NCBI RefSeq assembly: GCF_000969905.1
Contig: NZ_CP009520.1
Location: 1,116,001 to 1,180,000 of the forward strand
Source: Methanosarcina vacuolata Z-761
GTDB lineage: Archaea; Halobacteriota; Methanosarcinia; Methanosarcinales; Methanosarcinaceae
Direction: 5' to 3'
DNA: 64,000 nucleotides
The notes below the pieces were generated by a model that saw only the letters and a program-made list of their open reading frames with translations, did no database searches and was not told the DNA's origin. Below are positions 34,121 to 42,548 of the stretch, piece by piece. Within the stretch, counting starts at the first letter, position 1; the number at the start of each line of letters is the position of its first letter. Position numbers and translations under genes: made by a program.

Positions 34121-36036
34121 AATCCTACTCCTCCTGCTAATGCAATTACAATCAGAATTATGGAAATTGCATATCCAAATGTTGTAAGTTTACTTTCTCC
34201 AAAAATATTCTGGAGATAGATGTTGGAAACGCTGCTTTTTTCGTAGCTGCAAAGTCCATTTCTGAACATTAATCTGTCCCTTTCAAGGTTGTTTTCTCCA
34301 CACATATAGTAGCTAGACATACGAGGAGTAAACATGTTTTTGGTAGCAAGATATATCAGAATAGCCAGAGCAAGCACTGCGAATATTGCTGCGTAAGTAA
34401 AGGCCCCTATTTCAGAGGCAAATTGCCCAGCCTGTCCTGTAACATTAGGAGCATTTCCGAGTAGAATTGCGACCTGGGGTTTAATTAAGTAATCATATAT
34501 TGAAAATATAAAGATACTTGTACCTATTATGGATAATCCAAGAACTGATAGTGGGAAATATGTTTCCAGTTTTTTATGGGGAACTGCATTTTTATCCATG
34601 CTGGATGATAAGATTGTTCCAAGCCACTTAGAGTAATAAACTGTAGTGAGTGCACTTCCGAGTACTAGGAATACTATCACAACAGGGTTGTTTGAAGCAG
34701 CTTCCATTGATACCCATTTTGTGAGCAATACTCCGAAAGGAGGTAACAGCATGGACACCATTCCCAGAGCTGCAATGGAGGTGAGAAGAGGAGCCTTATT
34801 TATTAATCCTGACATGTCCTCTATATCTCTGCTTCCTATGGTGTGCTCAATTTCACCTGTGCACAGGAATAAGAGACCTTTTGATATAGCGTGGAACAGA
34901 ATAAGCATCATCGAAGCAGCTACAGCCAGAGGTGTGCCTATCCCGGCGCTTGCGATAATTAATCCTAAATTTGCAATAGTTGAATAAGCAAGCACTCTTT
35001 TAGCGTTTCTTTGAGATAAGGCTAAAGCTGAGCAGATAACGAAAGTAAAGCTACCGTAAACTGCAATAGCTGTTCCGAGAGAGGTATTAGCAAAAGCTGG
35101 TACAAGCTTGACAATTAAAAACACACCTGCATTTACCATCGTGCTTGAGTGCAGTAAAGCAGAAACAGGAGTCGGAGCTACCATTGCACCTAAGAGCCAG
35201 CTATGGAAGGGCATCTGAGCAGATTTCGCAAAGCCTCCAATACAGAGTAAAGCAACAGGAAGTGCTAAAGCGGCCAGCGCTACTGCATCAGTTCCAGCGT
35301 AAGTTGCAATCCCGGTAAGGGAACTTATATCATATTTAGTTGCAAGCAGAATTATGCCTACAGACATAGCAACTCCGCCGACCAGGTTTAAGGCCAGAGC
35401 CCTGAAACCGTTGTTTATTCCTTCTTCATCCATGTTATATGAGATCAACACGAATGAACACAGAGTTGTTAGTTCCCAGAAAAGATACAGCCAGCCTAAT
35501 GTGTCAGACATTACCAGGCCATTCATGGCTGCCAGGAAGAAGCTCATTGTAAAGTAAAATATTCTTTGCCTATTAAGATGTCTGTGCTCTTCATACTGAT
35601 CCATGTATCCAGTTGCGAATAATATAATCGCTGTACCGACTATATTCACAATTAATATCATGAGCTGAGACAATTGATCAATATTAAAAGAAGCACTTTC
35701 AGCACCTGGAACATTGGCATAAGTGTAAGCAAATAAGGCTGCTGAAATTATTCCAAGTCCAAGTGTAGGCCAGTTTTTATATTTTGCTGATATAGCAAGA
35801 ATAAATAGTATTACCACTACTTCGAGTACAAGGACAATGTTTTCAAACATTGCGAAATTTGGTTCTTCAACCGAAACTACTCCAGTACCGCCTAATACCA
35901 AACTAACTGATAAAACTACTCCAATTATGAAAAAAGCCCAAGCCAAGTACTTGTATAGCGATTTGGGAAGGGCTACAAATAATAACGAAAACAGTAGGGG
36001 TACTATAATTAATAGCATAACGGTGTTTTCTATCAT
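34117..36036 (-). CDS. echA: Ech hydrogenase antiporter-like subunit EchA
   Basis: The protein is 639 residues with about 15-16 membrane helices, NuoL/Mrp-antiporter-like. Signatures are FWELTTLCSFVLI, GGFAKSAQMPFHSWLLGAMVAPTPVSALLHSSTMV (contains the conserved Lys and His of the proton channel; cited as FHSWLLGAM and ALLHSSTMV), and LAYSTIANLGLI. It is the main ion-translocating subunit. It is the first gene of the operon and has an 8-nt spacing from a GGAGGA site that is itself duplicated just upstream. Confidence 0.95.
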   Translation of the reverse strand: MIENTVMLLIIVPLLFSLLFVALPKSLYKYLAWAFFIIGVVLSVSLVLGGTGVVSVEEPNFAMFENIVLVLEVVVILFILAISAKYKNWPTLGLGIISAALFAYTYANVPGAESASFNIDQLSQLMILIVNIVGTAIILFATGYMDQYEEHRHLNRQRIFYFTMSFFLAAMNGLVMSDTLGWLYLFWELTTLCSFVLISYNMDEEGINNGFRALALNLVGGVAMSVGIILLATKYDISSLTGIATYAGTDAVALAALALPVALLCIGGFAKSAQMPFHSWLLGAMVAPTPVSALLHSSTMVNAGVFLIVKLVPAFANTSLGTAIAVYGSFTFVICSALALSQRNAKRVLAYSTIANLGLIIASAGIGTPLAVAASMMLILFHAISKGLLFLCTGEIEHTIGSRDIEDMSGLINKAPLLTSIAALGMVSMLLPPFGVLLTKWVSMEAASNNPVVIVFLVLGSALTTVYYSKWLGTILSSSMDKNAVPHKKLETYFPLSVLGLSIIGTSIFIFSIYDYLIKPQVAILLGNAPNVTGQAGQFASEIGAFTYAAIFAVLALAILIYLATKNMFTPRMSSYYMCGENNLERDRLMFRNGLCSYEKSSVSNIYLQNIFGESKLTTFGYAISIILIVIALAGGVGL

Positions 36037-36075
36037 ACAGCGTATCCTCCGATCTATTAATCCTCCGATCTGTTA
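36037..36075 (-). promoter_or_regulatory. echA leader with a duplicated Shine-Dalgarno unit
   Basis: On the minus strand AGATCGGAGGA occurs twice, 16 nt apart; the second copy (36055-36045) is 8 nt before the echA ATG. The upstream copy would be too far to serve this start directly. It may stabilise ribosome binding or simply be a short slip duplication. Confidence 0.5.
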
Positions 36076-36211
36076 TTCTCAACTTATAATGCTAGAATTT
36101 ATGCAGCTGAAAAACAGAATCCAATATTTGGGACGTTTTTATAACCTATTTTCTATATACCCGAATGACTTAGTATATTGATTTCCCAGTTCAACTGCGC
36201 AATTCCTGAGT

Positions 36212-36312
36212 ATATAAGAATATGGACTAATATTCCACAAATATTATAGTATTCTTATATCAAAATTACAAGAAATAATAATCTGCGAATAATGTCGATA
36301 TAAATTCGACAT
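36212..36312. promoter_or_regulatory. Two inverted repeats upstream of echA
   Basis: ATATAAGAATA (36212-36222) is mirrored by TATTCTTATAT (36250-36260), an 11-bp perfect inverted repeat with a 27-nt spacer. ATGTCGA/TCGACAT at 36292-36298 and 36306-36312 is a 7-bp repeat with a 7-nt spacer. They lie 175-275 bp before echA and may be operators or transcript stems. No regulator is assigned. Confidence 0.35.
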
Positions 36313-36324
36313 GTTGCCAATTCT

Positions 36325-36710
36325 TAATATAACAAAGGCATATTTAAAGATAGTGATTTTCTTTTTACTTTTATATTACTAACGAGAATAATGGACAAAA
36401 TAGCCCCCAAATATTGTTTTTTTTCTTGTTTACATTCTCGTTATGAAAATTATTGAGTGCCAATAGATACTACCAAAGAGTTCCAGTACTACTTAAGTAG
36501 TATAAATTAGCATGAACAAAGCTATATTTAAATATACTGATTTTAATTTACTTTTTTATTGCTCCTGAAACTCATTTATCGAATAACCTGTGAAAATCAC
36601 AGTTTTAAATTAAAACATCAAAATAAACGATAAATAATAATATCAAATTATTACAATAATTAATATAACAAGGTGATATTTAAAGAAAGTGATTTTAACT
36701 TTCTATTTAT
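36325..36710. repeat. Three diverged copies of a TATA-like motif upstream of ech, plus a palindrome
   Basis: AACAAAGGCATATTTAAAGA (about 36331), AACAAAGCTATATTTAAATA (about 36516) and AACAAGGTGATATTTAAAGA (about 36668) share a downstream A-T-rich segment (GTGATTTT or CTGATTTT). Each contains a TTTAAAT-like TATA element when read on the minus strand. Spacing is about 150-185 bp. A perfect 16-bp palindrome, TACTACTTAAGTAGTA, lies between the first two at 36487-36502. They may be degenerate duplicated promoter segments. Confidence 0.4.
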
Positions 36711-36765
36711 ATTAATCTTGATATTTCTAATATATTAATTTTCTTATATTTTTTATAATAATTTT

Positions 36766-36882
36766 AGGTCGTGGGTTTGAATCATTGAAAACCGAAAGTG
36801 AGAGAATCTCCCAAGATATTCATCAAATACGAGAGATGTACTCGCTTTTTCGAAATTGATCTATAATTCAGGGACACGACCT
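36766..36882. mobile_element. MITE family C, 117 bp, with 6-bp target duplication
   Basis: The element has terminal inverted repeats AGGTCGTG (8 of 8, about 15 of 20 over the longer arms) and is flanked by AATTTT on both sides (36760-36765 and 36883-36888). No coding capacity. Only one copy is seen in the window. The IS family is unknown. Confidence 0.65.
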
Positions 36883-36946
36883 AATTTTAATATGTTTTTT
36901 AAATAAATTGCATTATGTACGGAAAGAGAAAATTGAACTGTAATAC

Positions 36947-37095
36947 TTGGATAATTATACTGTAATAAATGGATAATTACAATGTACTACATGGATAGTT
37001 ACAATGTACTACATGGATAGTTACAATGTACTACATGGATAATTACACTGTAATATAGAGAGGGATAATTACACTGTAATAATACATGTATAATT
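36947..37095. repeat. Tandem repeat, about 22-bp unit
   Basis: Units of TACAATGTACTACATGGATA, three nearly perfect and several diverged, follow MITE C. The 36037-37195 spacer holds no supported gene. Confidence 0.82.
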
Positions 37096-37195
37096 ATACT
37101 ACGAATATAGAGAAGAATTTGATAGCTTATTTCAGAAATGCTTCTAAATCAACAAATAAAGTAAAAAGATAGGAAGAAAGGAGCTTAAGTACTGA

Positions 37196-38167
37196 TTACA
37201 ACAGTATATTGAATAGATATCCTGTAAAGATTATCGAAATTGCTACGATTGAGACAAAGATTGCTATTAGCTCTTTTTTCAGCACCTTTTTAAGGATAAT
37301 CATTTCAGGCAGGGAAACGGCTGTAACGGACATGAGGAACGCAAGAGAAGTTCCTATGGGAAGACCTTTTCCAATCAGGCTTTCTACGATAGGAATCATT
37401 GCCATAACATTTGAGTACAGTGGAACTCCGATCAGAACGGCAATCGGCACCGCAAGCAGGTTGTCTTTGCCTGCATATTTCTCTAAAATGCCCTCAGGTG
37501 CATATCCGTGGAAAATACCTCCTATGCTAACGCCTATGATTACATAGATCCATACCCTTCCTACGATGTCTTTTACGTTTTCAAAGGCAATACTTACTCG
37601 TTCCTTTACCGTCAACTCTTCGGGTTTTGCATTCTGCTGTCCTACTTTTATCTTATAAACAAAGTCCTCTACGTACCTCTCCAGCTTAAGGAGGCCAATT
37701 AAAGTACCTCCAAGAACTCCCAGTATAACTCCTGATATTATATAGATCAATGTTGCTTTAAGGCCGAGCGTTGCCCAGAGAGCAGCAACTGCAGCTTCAT
37801 TTACAAGAGGCGAGGTTATCAGAAAGGAAAAAGTAATTCCAAGAGGTACGCCTGCCTCTACAAACCCAATAAAAATCGGAACGGATGAACACGAGCAAAA
37901 AGGAGTTACTGTTCCGAGAAGAGACGCAAGAAAGTGATACTTAATCCCTTTTTTGTTTCCAAGCACTTTACGGGTTCTTTCAGGAGTAATATAGGTCCTT
38001 AGATAAGAAATGAAAAAAATCATCACTGCAAGCAGCACGAAAATTTTCATTACATCATAAATAACGAAGTTAACACTCGCTGCAAGGCGTGTATCAGGTG
38101 CAATCCCAAAAACCTCGTATGTTACTTTGTCTGCAATCCATTGAAGAGGGTAAAATATATCGACCAT
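37196..38167 (-). CDS. ArsP/DUF318-type permease
   Basis: I choose the ATG at 38167, with AAGGA about 7 nt upstream, giving 323 residues. About eight to nine hydrophobic helices form two repeats. The family signature TPFCSCSSVPIFIGFVEAG carries the conserved CxCS cluster, followed by TSPLVNEAAVAALW; the second repeat has GVPLYSNVMAMIP. Members include ArsP methylarsenite exporters and uncharacterised organic-ion pumps. The nearby DGC-domain and thioredoxin-like genes (about 1-2 kb away, same strand) form a recurrent set. Confidence 0.82.
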   Translation of the reverse strand: MVDIFYPLQWIADKVTYEVFGIAPDTRLAASVNFVIYDVMKIFVLLAVMIFFISYLRTYITPERTRKVLGNKKGIKYHFLASLLGTVTPFCSCSSVPIFIGFVEAGVPLGITFSFLITSPLVNEAAVAALWATLGLKATLIYIISGVILGVLGGTLIGLLKLERYVEDFVYKIKVGQQNAKPEELTVKERVSIAFENVKDIVGRVWIYVIIGVSIGGIFHGYAPEGILEKYAGKDNLLAVPIAVLIGVPLYSNVMAMIPIVESLIGKGLPIGTSLAFLMSVTAVSLPEMIILKKVLKKELIAIFVSIVAISIIFTGYLFNILL

Positions 38168-38413
38168 TTTGGGTTCCTTCTTCCAGTTATTCACACTTTT
38201 TTTGTAATTTACACATCGGTATTATATCAATATATATTTATATAATTATTACAAGATATATATTTATCGCTTTAGTACATATAATATATGAATTAGAGTG
38301 AAATTAGATTGAGACATTGTCACACCAACATTCAATACTGGCACGAAACAATAATTAAAAGCTCAAACGTTATCAAAGTTTAATTGTAAATGCACTAATC
38401 GAGGGTTTCAAGT

Positions 38414-38572
38414 ATGTCTAAATGCTCTATTTGCGGGAAGGATGAATCCTCACTTCTTAGAGTAAAGCACAGGAAACTTGGCACAATAAAGCTCTGTTTT
38501 GAATGCTGGGAAGTGGAAAGCAGCAACAAGAATCTTCTTCCTTCGTGTAGCAGATGCGACTGCTGCAAATGA
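38414..38572 (+). CDS. 52-residue Cys-rich zinc-ribbon-like protein
   Basis: The ATG at 38414 follows GAGGG by 8 nt, and the frame closes at the TGA at 38570-38572. The peptide starts MSKCSICGKDESSLLRVKHR and has CxxC at the N-terminus, CFEC in the middle and a dense CSRCDCCK C-terminal run. There are nine cysteines in 52 residues, so it should bind one or two metal ions. It could be a zinc-ribbon regulator or metallothionein-like binder. It sits divergently from the ArsP-like permease, suggesting a metal or metalloid context, which is inference. Confidence 0.6.
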   Translation: MSKCSICGKDESSLLRVKHRKLGTIKLCFECWEVESSNKNLLPSCSRCDCCK

Positions 38573-38683
38573 ATTCATTTTCAGATACATTGCAATTTAC
38601 TTTCACTTTTCTTCACTTTATAACTCCCTCCAACCCTGCTGGCTCTGTTTCCTGAATAATAAAGATAAATCGGTCATTAAAAC

Positions 38684-38881
38684 GACTCTGGTCCAAAATC
38701 TAGTGATTTTTGTATTTTTCGATTGAAATCATGAACTTGCAGGAAGAATTCGTTCTTCAATCAAACTCAATATTTGATATCGAAAGACTTCCATCGAGAG
38801 GCGTATTTAATGGATTATAACCAATTATAAAATCTAGTGATTTTCAATTTCACGTTTATCACTGGATTTTGGTACTGAGTC
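38684..38881. mobile_element. MITE family A, copy 2, with perfect 8-bp target duplication
   Basis: A 198-bp copy matches 10224-10422 with a one-base deletion and a single substitution noted. Flanks are ATTAAAAC at 38676-38683 and 38882-38889. The near identity of two copies 28 kb apart shows recent mobility. Confidence 0.9.
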
Positions 38882-39089
38882 ATTAAAACCGGGTTAAAAT
38901 GGATAAATTAACACCTAAATTAACATCTAAATTAACACCAATAAGTTTTAGTGGTAGAAAACAGTCATAAAAAGGTTAAAAAACCTTTAAACAAGCTTAA
39001 ATTTTTGTCCTCAATTTTGTGCAGAGCGGTTTTTTACAGAGTTATTGGGAAAGACTTCAAATTAAGACATAAAAGATTAAAATGGGAAA

Positions 39090-39482
39090 TCACTCGGATT
39101 GAAGGATTTCCAGGACTTTTCCAAGAGTATCTGCCACTTCCTGGTCTTTGAGATCTTTTTCCTTGCTTTTCTTGATCCCAAGTTCTGAAATCACGATATG
39201 CCTATCAACGTTAAACCCTGCAAGTTCAAGGGTCTTGCTGGCGCAGTTTACAGGACAACCGTTAATTGCGATAATACGATCAGAAGCTTCGGCAGATTTC
39301 ATAAGTCCCGGAGCTCTTGCACCGATTCCGGCAGTGCACATAAGATTTCCTATACCCTGCTTTTCAAGTTCGATTGCGATTCTGTTTGATAGTTGACCGA
39401 CATTTGCTGCTCCCACACATGGGAAAATTGCCACATTTGCCGAGCCGCATGCACATTTTGTTTCTTCTGACATGTTTTTCAC
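39090..39482 (-). CDS. DGC-domain putative zinc-binding protein, thioredoxin-associated
   Basis: The protein is 130 residues (from GTG at 39482, or 127 from the ATG at 39473). It has ETKCACGSANVAIFPCVGAANVG, then LMCTAGIGARAPG and IIAINGCPVNCASKTLE; the DGC triplet is NGC here, with the CxxxC pair kept. There are eight cysteines. It shares the fold family of the protein at 21417-21830. Its upstream neighbour on the same strand is a thioredoxin-like gene, separated by a 28-bp repeat array. A redox or metal-transfer role is inferred. Confidence 0.75.
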   Translation of the reverse strand: MKNMSEETKCACGSANVAIFPCVGAANVGQLSNRIAIELEKQGIGNLMCTAGIGARAPGLMKSAEASDRIIAINGCPVNCASKTLELAGFNVDRHIVISELGIKKSKEKDLKDQEVADTLGKVLEILQSE

Positions 39483-39490
39483 ACTGACCT

Positions 39491-39765
39491 TGGATTTATC
39501 TGATAGTAACTTTAATACTGGAATTATCTGAAAGTACTTTAATACTGGAATTATCTGAAAGTACTTTAATACTGGATTTATCTGAAAGTAACTTTAACAC
39601 TGGAATTATCTGAAAGTAACTTTAACACTGGATTTATCCGAAAGTAACTTTAATACTGGAATTATCTGAAAGTAATATAATACTGGAATTGTCTGAAAGT
39701 AACTTTAATACTGGAATTATCTGAAAGTAACTATAATCCTGGATTTATCTAAAAGCAACTCTAAT
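39491..39765. repeat. Tandem repeat, 27-28 bp unit, ten copies
   Basis: About ten copies of a unit containing TATCTGAAAGTAACTTTAAT run between the thioredoxin-like gene and the DGC gene. Units differ by one or two bases or a short gap. No spacer sequences interrupt the units, so it is not a CRISPR array. Confidence 0.9.
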
Positions 39766-39806
39766 TTTTTAGTTCTGGGCTAATGCTTCAGTCCATTTCA
39801 ACAGAT

Positions 39807-40040
39807 TTATTTTTTAATCCATTTTTTGATATCATCGACGCTTGGAACTTTACCTGCGACTTTAACATCTCCGTCAATTACAAGAGCAGGAGTGACCATA
39901 ACTCCATATCCTAGAATTTTATCGAAATCCTCTACCTTGACAATTTCAGCATCTACACCTGTTTCCTTTACAGCTTTCTCTGCCATTTCTTTTGTTTTGT
40001 TGCATTTTGAACATCCTGTACCGAGTATTTCGATTTTCAT
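39807..40040 (-). CDS. Small thioredoxin-like redox-active disulfide protein
   Basis: The ATG at 40040 follows GAGGTG by 6 nt, giving 77 residues. It starts MKIEILGTGCSKCNKTKEMA, so the redox pair is CSKC. The cis-Pro segment VMVTPALVIDG and the final VPSVDDIKKWIKK match the small thioredoxin/redox-active disulfide protein 2 family. It has no signal peptide, so it works in the cytoplasm. Family members are often linked to ArsP/DUF318 permeases, as here. Confidence 0.85.
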   Translation of the reverse strand: MKIEILGTGCSKCNKTKEMAEKAVKETGVDAEIVKVEDFDKILGYGVMVTPALVIDGDVKVAGKVPSVDDIKKWIKK

Positions 40041-40205
40041 TGTGTTCACCTCAAAATTTATTTCAAATATGTTTGAAGTAACCTATATAAAATTACCTAT
40101 TTCAAAATAATTTGAATTAGATTCCAACCTGATCAATATTTAAATTAAATCCGGAGCGATTCAAAATCAGTGTATTATATATATTTCTTTTAATGTTTGA
40201 AGAAC

Positions 40206-40583
40206 ATGGTTGGAATTGAATCCGAGGGTATGTCCAGAAAGAAGTGCTTTATGTATACTATTCTCCTGTTTATCCTTGCAGGTATTTTCGAGATAGGAGG
40301 AGGATACCTTATGTGGATGTGGCTGCGTGAAGGCAGAGGACTGATTTTCGCACTTTCAGGAGCAGTTATTTTATTTTTATATGGAGTCGTGCCTACTTTT
40401 CAGCGCTCTTATTTCCACAGAATATATGCAACCTATGGTGGTATTTTCGTTGTCATGTCCCTTTTATGGGGCTGGATCTTCGACAAAATTCCTCCAGATA
40501 CTTATGATCTTATAGGCTCCCTGGTTATTCTTATTGGAGTGTCAATCATTTACTACTGGCCAAGAGGGGATGATAATAAGTGA
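40206..40583 (+). CDS. YnfA/UPF0060-like membrane protein 1 of a tandem pair
   Basis: The product has about 125 residues with four membrane helices: TILLFILAGIFEIGGGYLMW, LIFALSGAVILFLYGVVP, IYATYGGIFVVMSLLWGW and DLIGSLVILIGVSIIYYW. FEIGGGYLMWMWLRE and the YATYGGIF loop are YnfA-family marks. The start is uncertain: ATG at 40206 or 40230; a TATA-like TTATATATATTT at 40175-40186 suits a short or absent leader. It overlaps its paralogue by 4 nt. Confidence 0.75.
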   Translation: MVGIESEGMSRKKCFMYTILLFILAGIFEIGGGYLMWMWLREGRGLIFALSGAVILFLYGVVPTFQRSYFHRIYATYGGIFVVMSLLWGWIFDKIPPDTYDLIGSLVILIGVSIIYYWPRGDDNK

Positions 40584-40909
40584 TTGACTCAGTAGAATCT
40601 CTTGTTCTGTTTTTTCTGGCTGCACTTTTTGAAATAGGAGGAGGGTATCTAGTCTGGCTTTGGTTGAGGGAGAATAAAAGGGCAGTATTTGGGCTGCTTG
40701 GAGGTCTGACATTAGCAATCTACGGGATAATTCCAACTTTTCAGCCTGCACACTTCGGAAGGGTTTATGCTGCCTACGGAGGAATCTTCATTGTTTCATC
40801 CCTTATCTGGGGAGCTCTGATAGACAAGAAAAACCCCGACAAATATGAAATAATAGGGGCATTGATCGCACTTGCAGGTGTGCTGATAATGTTCTACATC
40901 CCTCGTTGA
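40580..40909 (+). CDS. YnfA/UPF0060-like membrane protein 2 of a tandem pair
   Basis: The protein is 109 residues with four hydrophobic helices, starting at the GTG at 40580 inside the end of gene 1. Motifs FEIGGGYLVWLWLRE, PTFQPAHFGRVYAAYGGIF and DKYEIIGALIALAGVLIMFY closely match its partner. Coupled translation of two paralogues resembles paired small-multidrug-resistance systems that form heterodimers, but transport by YnfA proteins is not well proven. Confidence 0.8.
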   Translation: MIDSVESLVLFFLAALFEIGGGYLVWLWLRENKRAVFGLLGGLTLAIYGIIPTFQPAHFGRVYAAYGGIFIVSSLIWGALIDKKNPDKYEIIGALIALAGVLIMFYIPR

Positions 40910-41077
40910 CAAGTAATATAGAGGATAGAAAAAGTTTAGTACAGTACTTAAACCTTCCATAAATATTTATTATGAAAATATATTTATAGATAAGAGTTCT
41001 GCTTGAAGCCCAGTAAATCTTATTCTCATTTTTGAGTGAATGTAACTTCTATACTGCCAACAGGGAGAGGAACATCC

Positions 41078-42013
41078 ATGCTTAAGATATTTAAATCGAC
41101 AGATTCCGGACTGACAACTCTTGACCAGGTTGAAGACGGTGCATGGATTAATCTTGTAAATCCAAACGAGCAGGAAATTCTTTCAATTTCAAAATACCTG
41201 AATATTCCTGCTGAACATCTTAAAGCTGCACTTGATGAAGAGGAACGCTCCAGAATTGAGGTTGACGAAGGCTGTACTGTTGTATTAATAGATATACCTG
41301 TACCGAATGCTAACCTGCAGGAGGGGGGAATTTTTTATACAATTCCCCTTGGAATTATAATTAACAACAAAAACATCGTAACGGTATCTCTTCAGGAGAA
41401 CTACGTTATTAATAGTTTTATCGACCAGAGAATAAAATCCTTTTATACGTTCAAAAAAACACGTTTTCTTTTACAGATCCTGTATAGAAACTCAAAGTTA
41501 TATCTTCAATATCTCAGGCATATCGATAAAGCAAGTGATAAGATCGAATCCAAATTGCATAAATCCTTGAAAAATAAAGAATTAATCCAGCTTCTTGAGC
41601 TTGAAAAAAGCCTTGTATATTTTTCTACATCTTTAAAAAGTAATGAAATAGTCCTTGAGAAAATCCTGAAGTCTACTCCTGTTAAGATGTATCCTGACGA
41701 TACGGATCTTCTCGAAGATGTTATTGTAGAAAATAAGCAGGCGATTGAAATGGCAAATATTTATAGCAATATCCTGACCGGAACAATGGATGCATATGCC
41801 TCGGTTATTTCCAACAACTTGAACATTGTCATGAAATTCCTTACTTCAGTAACAATCGTTCTGTCAGTCCCAACAATGGTTGCAAGTTTTTTTGGAATGA
41901 ATGTTGACGTCCCTTTCGAGAATAACCCCCATGCGTTTGTGATCATTTTCATAATGACATTGTTTTTCTCGATGATTCTAGCTATATCAATGGTAAGGAA
42001 ACAACTGTTCTGA
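41078..42013 (+). CDS. corA: CorA-family divalent cation transporter
   Basis: I choose the ATG at 41078 (311 residues) with GAGAGG about 7 nt upstream. A longer frame from 41036 lacks a ribosome site. The N-terminal cytoplasmic domain is alpha/beta, followed by long helices. The C-terminus has two membrane helices with the pore signature GMNVDVPFENNPHAF (GMN). It is a pentameric Mg2+/Co2+/Ni2+ channel in known members. A MITE B copy begins 12 nt after the stop. Confidence 0.9.
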   Translation: MLKIFKSTDSGLTTLDQVEDGAWINLVNPNEQEILSISKYLNIPAEHLKAALDEEERSRIEVDEGCTVVLIDIPVPNANLQEGGIFYTIPLGIIINNKNIVTVSLQENYVINSFIDQRIKSFYTFKKTRFLLQILYRNSKLYLQYLRHIDKASDKIESKLHKSLKNKELIQLLELEKSLVYFSTSLKSNEIVLEKILKSTPVKMYPDDTDLLEDVIVENKQAIEMANIYSNILTGTMDAYASVISNNLNIVMKFLTSVTIVLSVPTMVASFFGMNVDVPFENNPHAFVIIFIMTLFFSMILAISMVRKQLF

Positions 42014-42024
42014 GGAAAAATTGT

Positions 42025-42126
42025 GGGTCTTCGTTGTTTTGTGTGGATATCTTCCTAATGTCTGCATAAAAACCAATGCGTTCTTGAATTGAAAATCATC
42101 TTATCCATAGAAAATAGCGAAGAGCC
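42025..42126 (-). mobile_element. MITE family B (ISL3-like ends), copy 3, with 8-bp target duplication
   Basis: A 102-bp element in the opposite orientation to copies 1 and 2. The left end is GGGTCTTCGTTGTTTTG (one base changed) and the right end AGCGAAGAGCC. Flanks are AAAATTGT at 42017-42024 and 42127-42134. It lies just past corA. Confidence 0.85.
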
Positions 42127-42159
42127 AAAATTGTTTAAAGAAAGAAATATTCTGAGAAA

Positions 42160-42310
42160 AATACTGTTCTGAAAAATACTATTCCAGGAAAAAATACTCA
42201 AAGAAAACAATTATTCGAAGAAGATATTCAAACAAAACAATTATTCAAAGAAGCCATTCAAAGAAAATAATTCTTCGAAGAAGATATTTATAAAAAAACA
42301 ATTATTCCTA
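42160..42310. repeat. Degenerate tandem repeat, about 34-bp unit
   Basis: Imperfect units containing AAAACAATTATTCGAAGAAG are repeated from about 42200 to 42310, preceded by shorter GAAAAATACT repeats. No gene is seen between 42127 and 42548. Confidence 0.6.
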
Positions 42311-42548
42311 GAAAACAACCGATGAAAATCTCGATTTCAAAATAAGTTCTATCTGGGTATCTGGTTTTTAATATATATCCTCCTTTCAGAGCCTTTATTT
42401 GTTAATTTCCTACTTGAAAAATCCCTGATTAAGGATTTCTGTTAAAAGGGGATAATCCTGAACGGGTGAAAAGGAAAAGGAAAAGATAAAAGATAAAAGA
42501 GTCAGAGAGGACCCCTAACTTTTTCGTTAATTGAATAACCTGTTTTTC

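Noticed and set aside
39491-39765. Possible CRISPR array (also considered at 19931 and 36947)
   Set aside because: Units abut directly without unique spacers, and no cas gene lies in the window.
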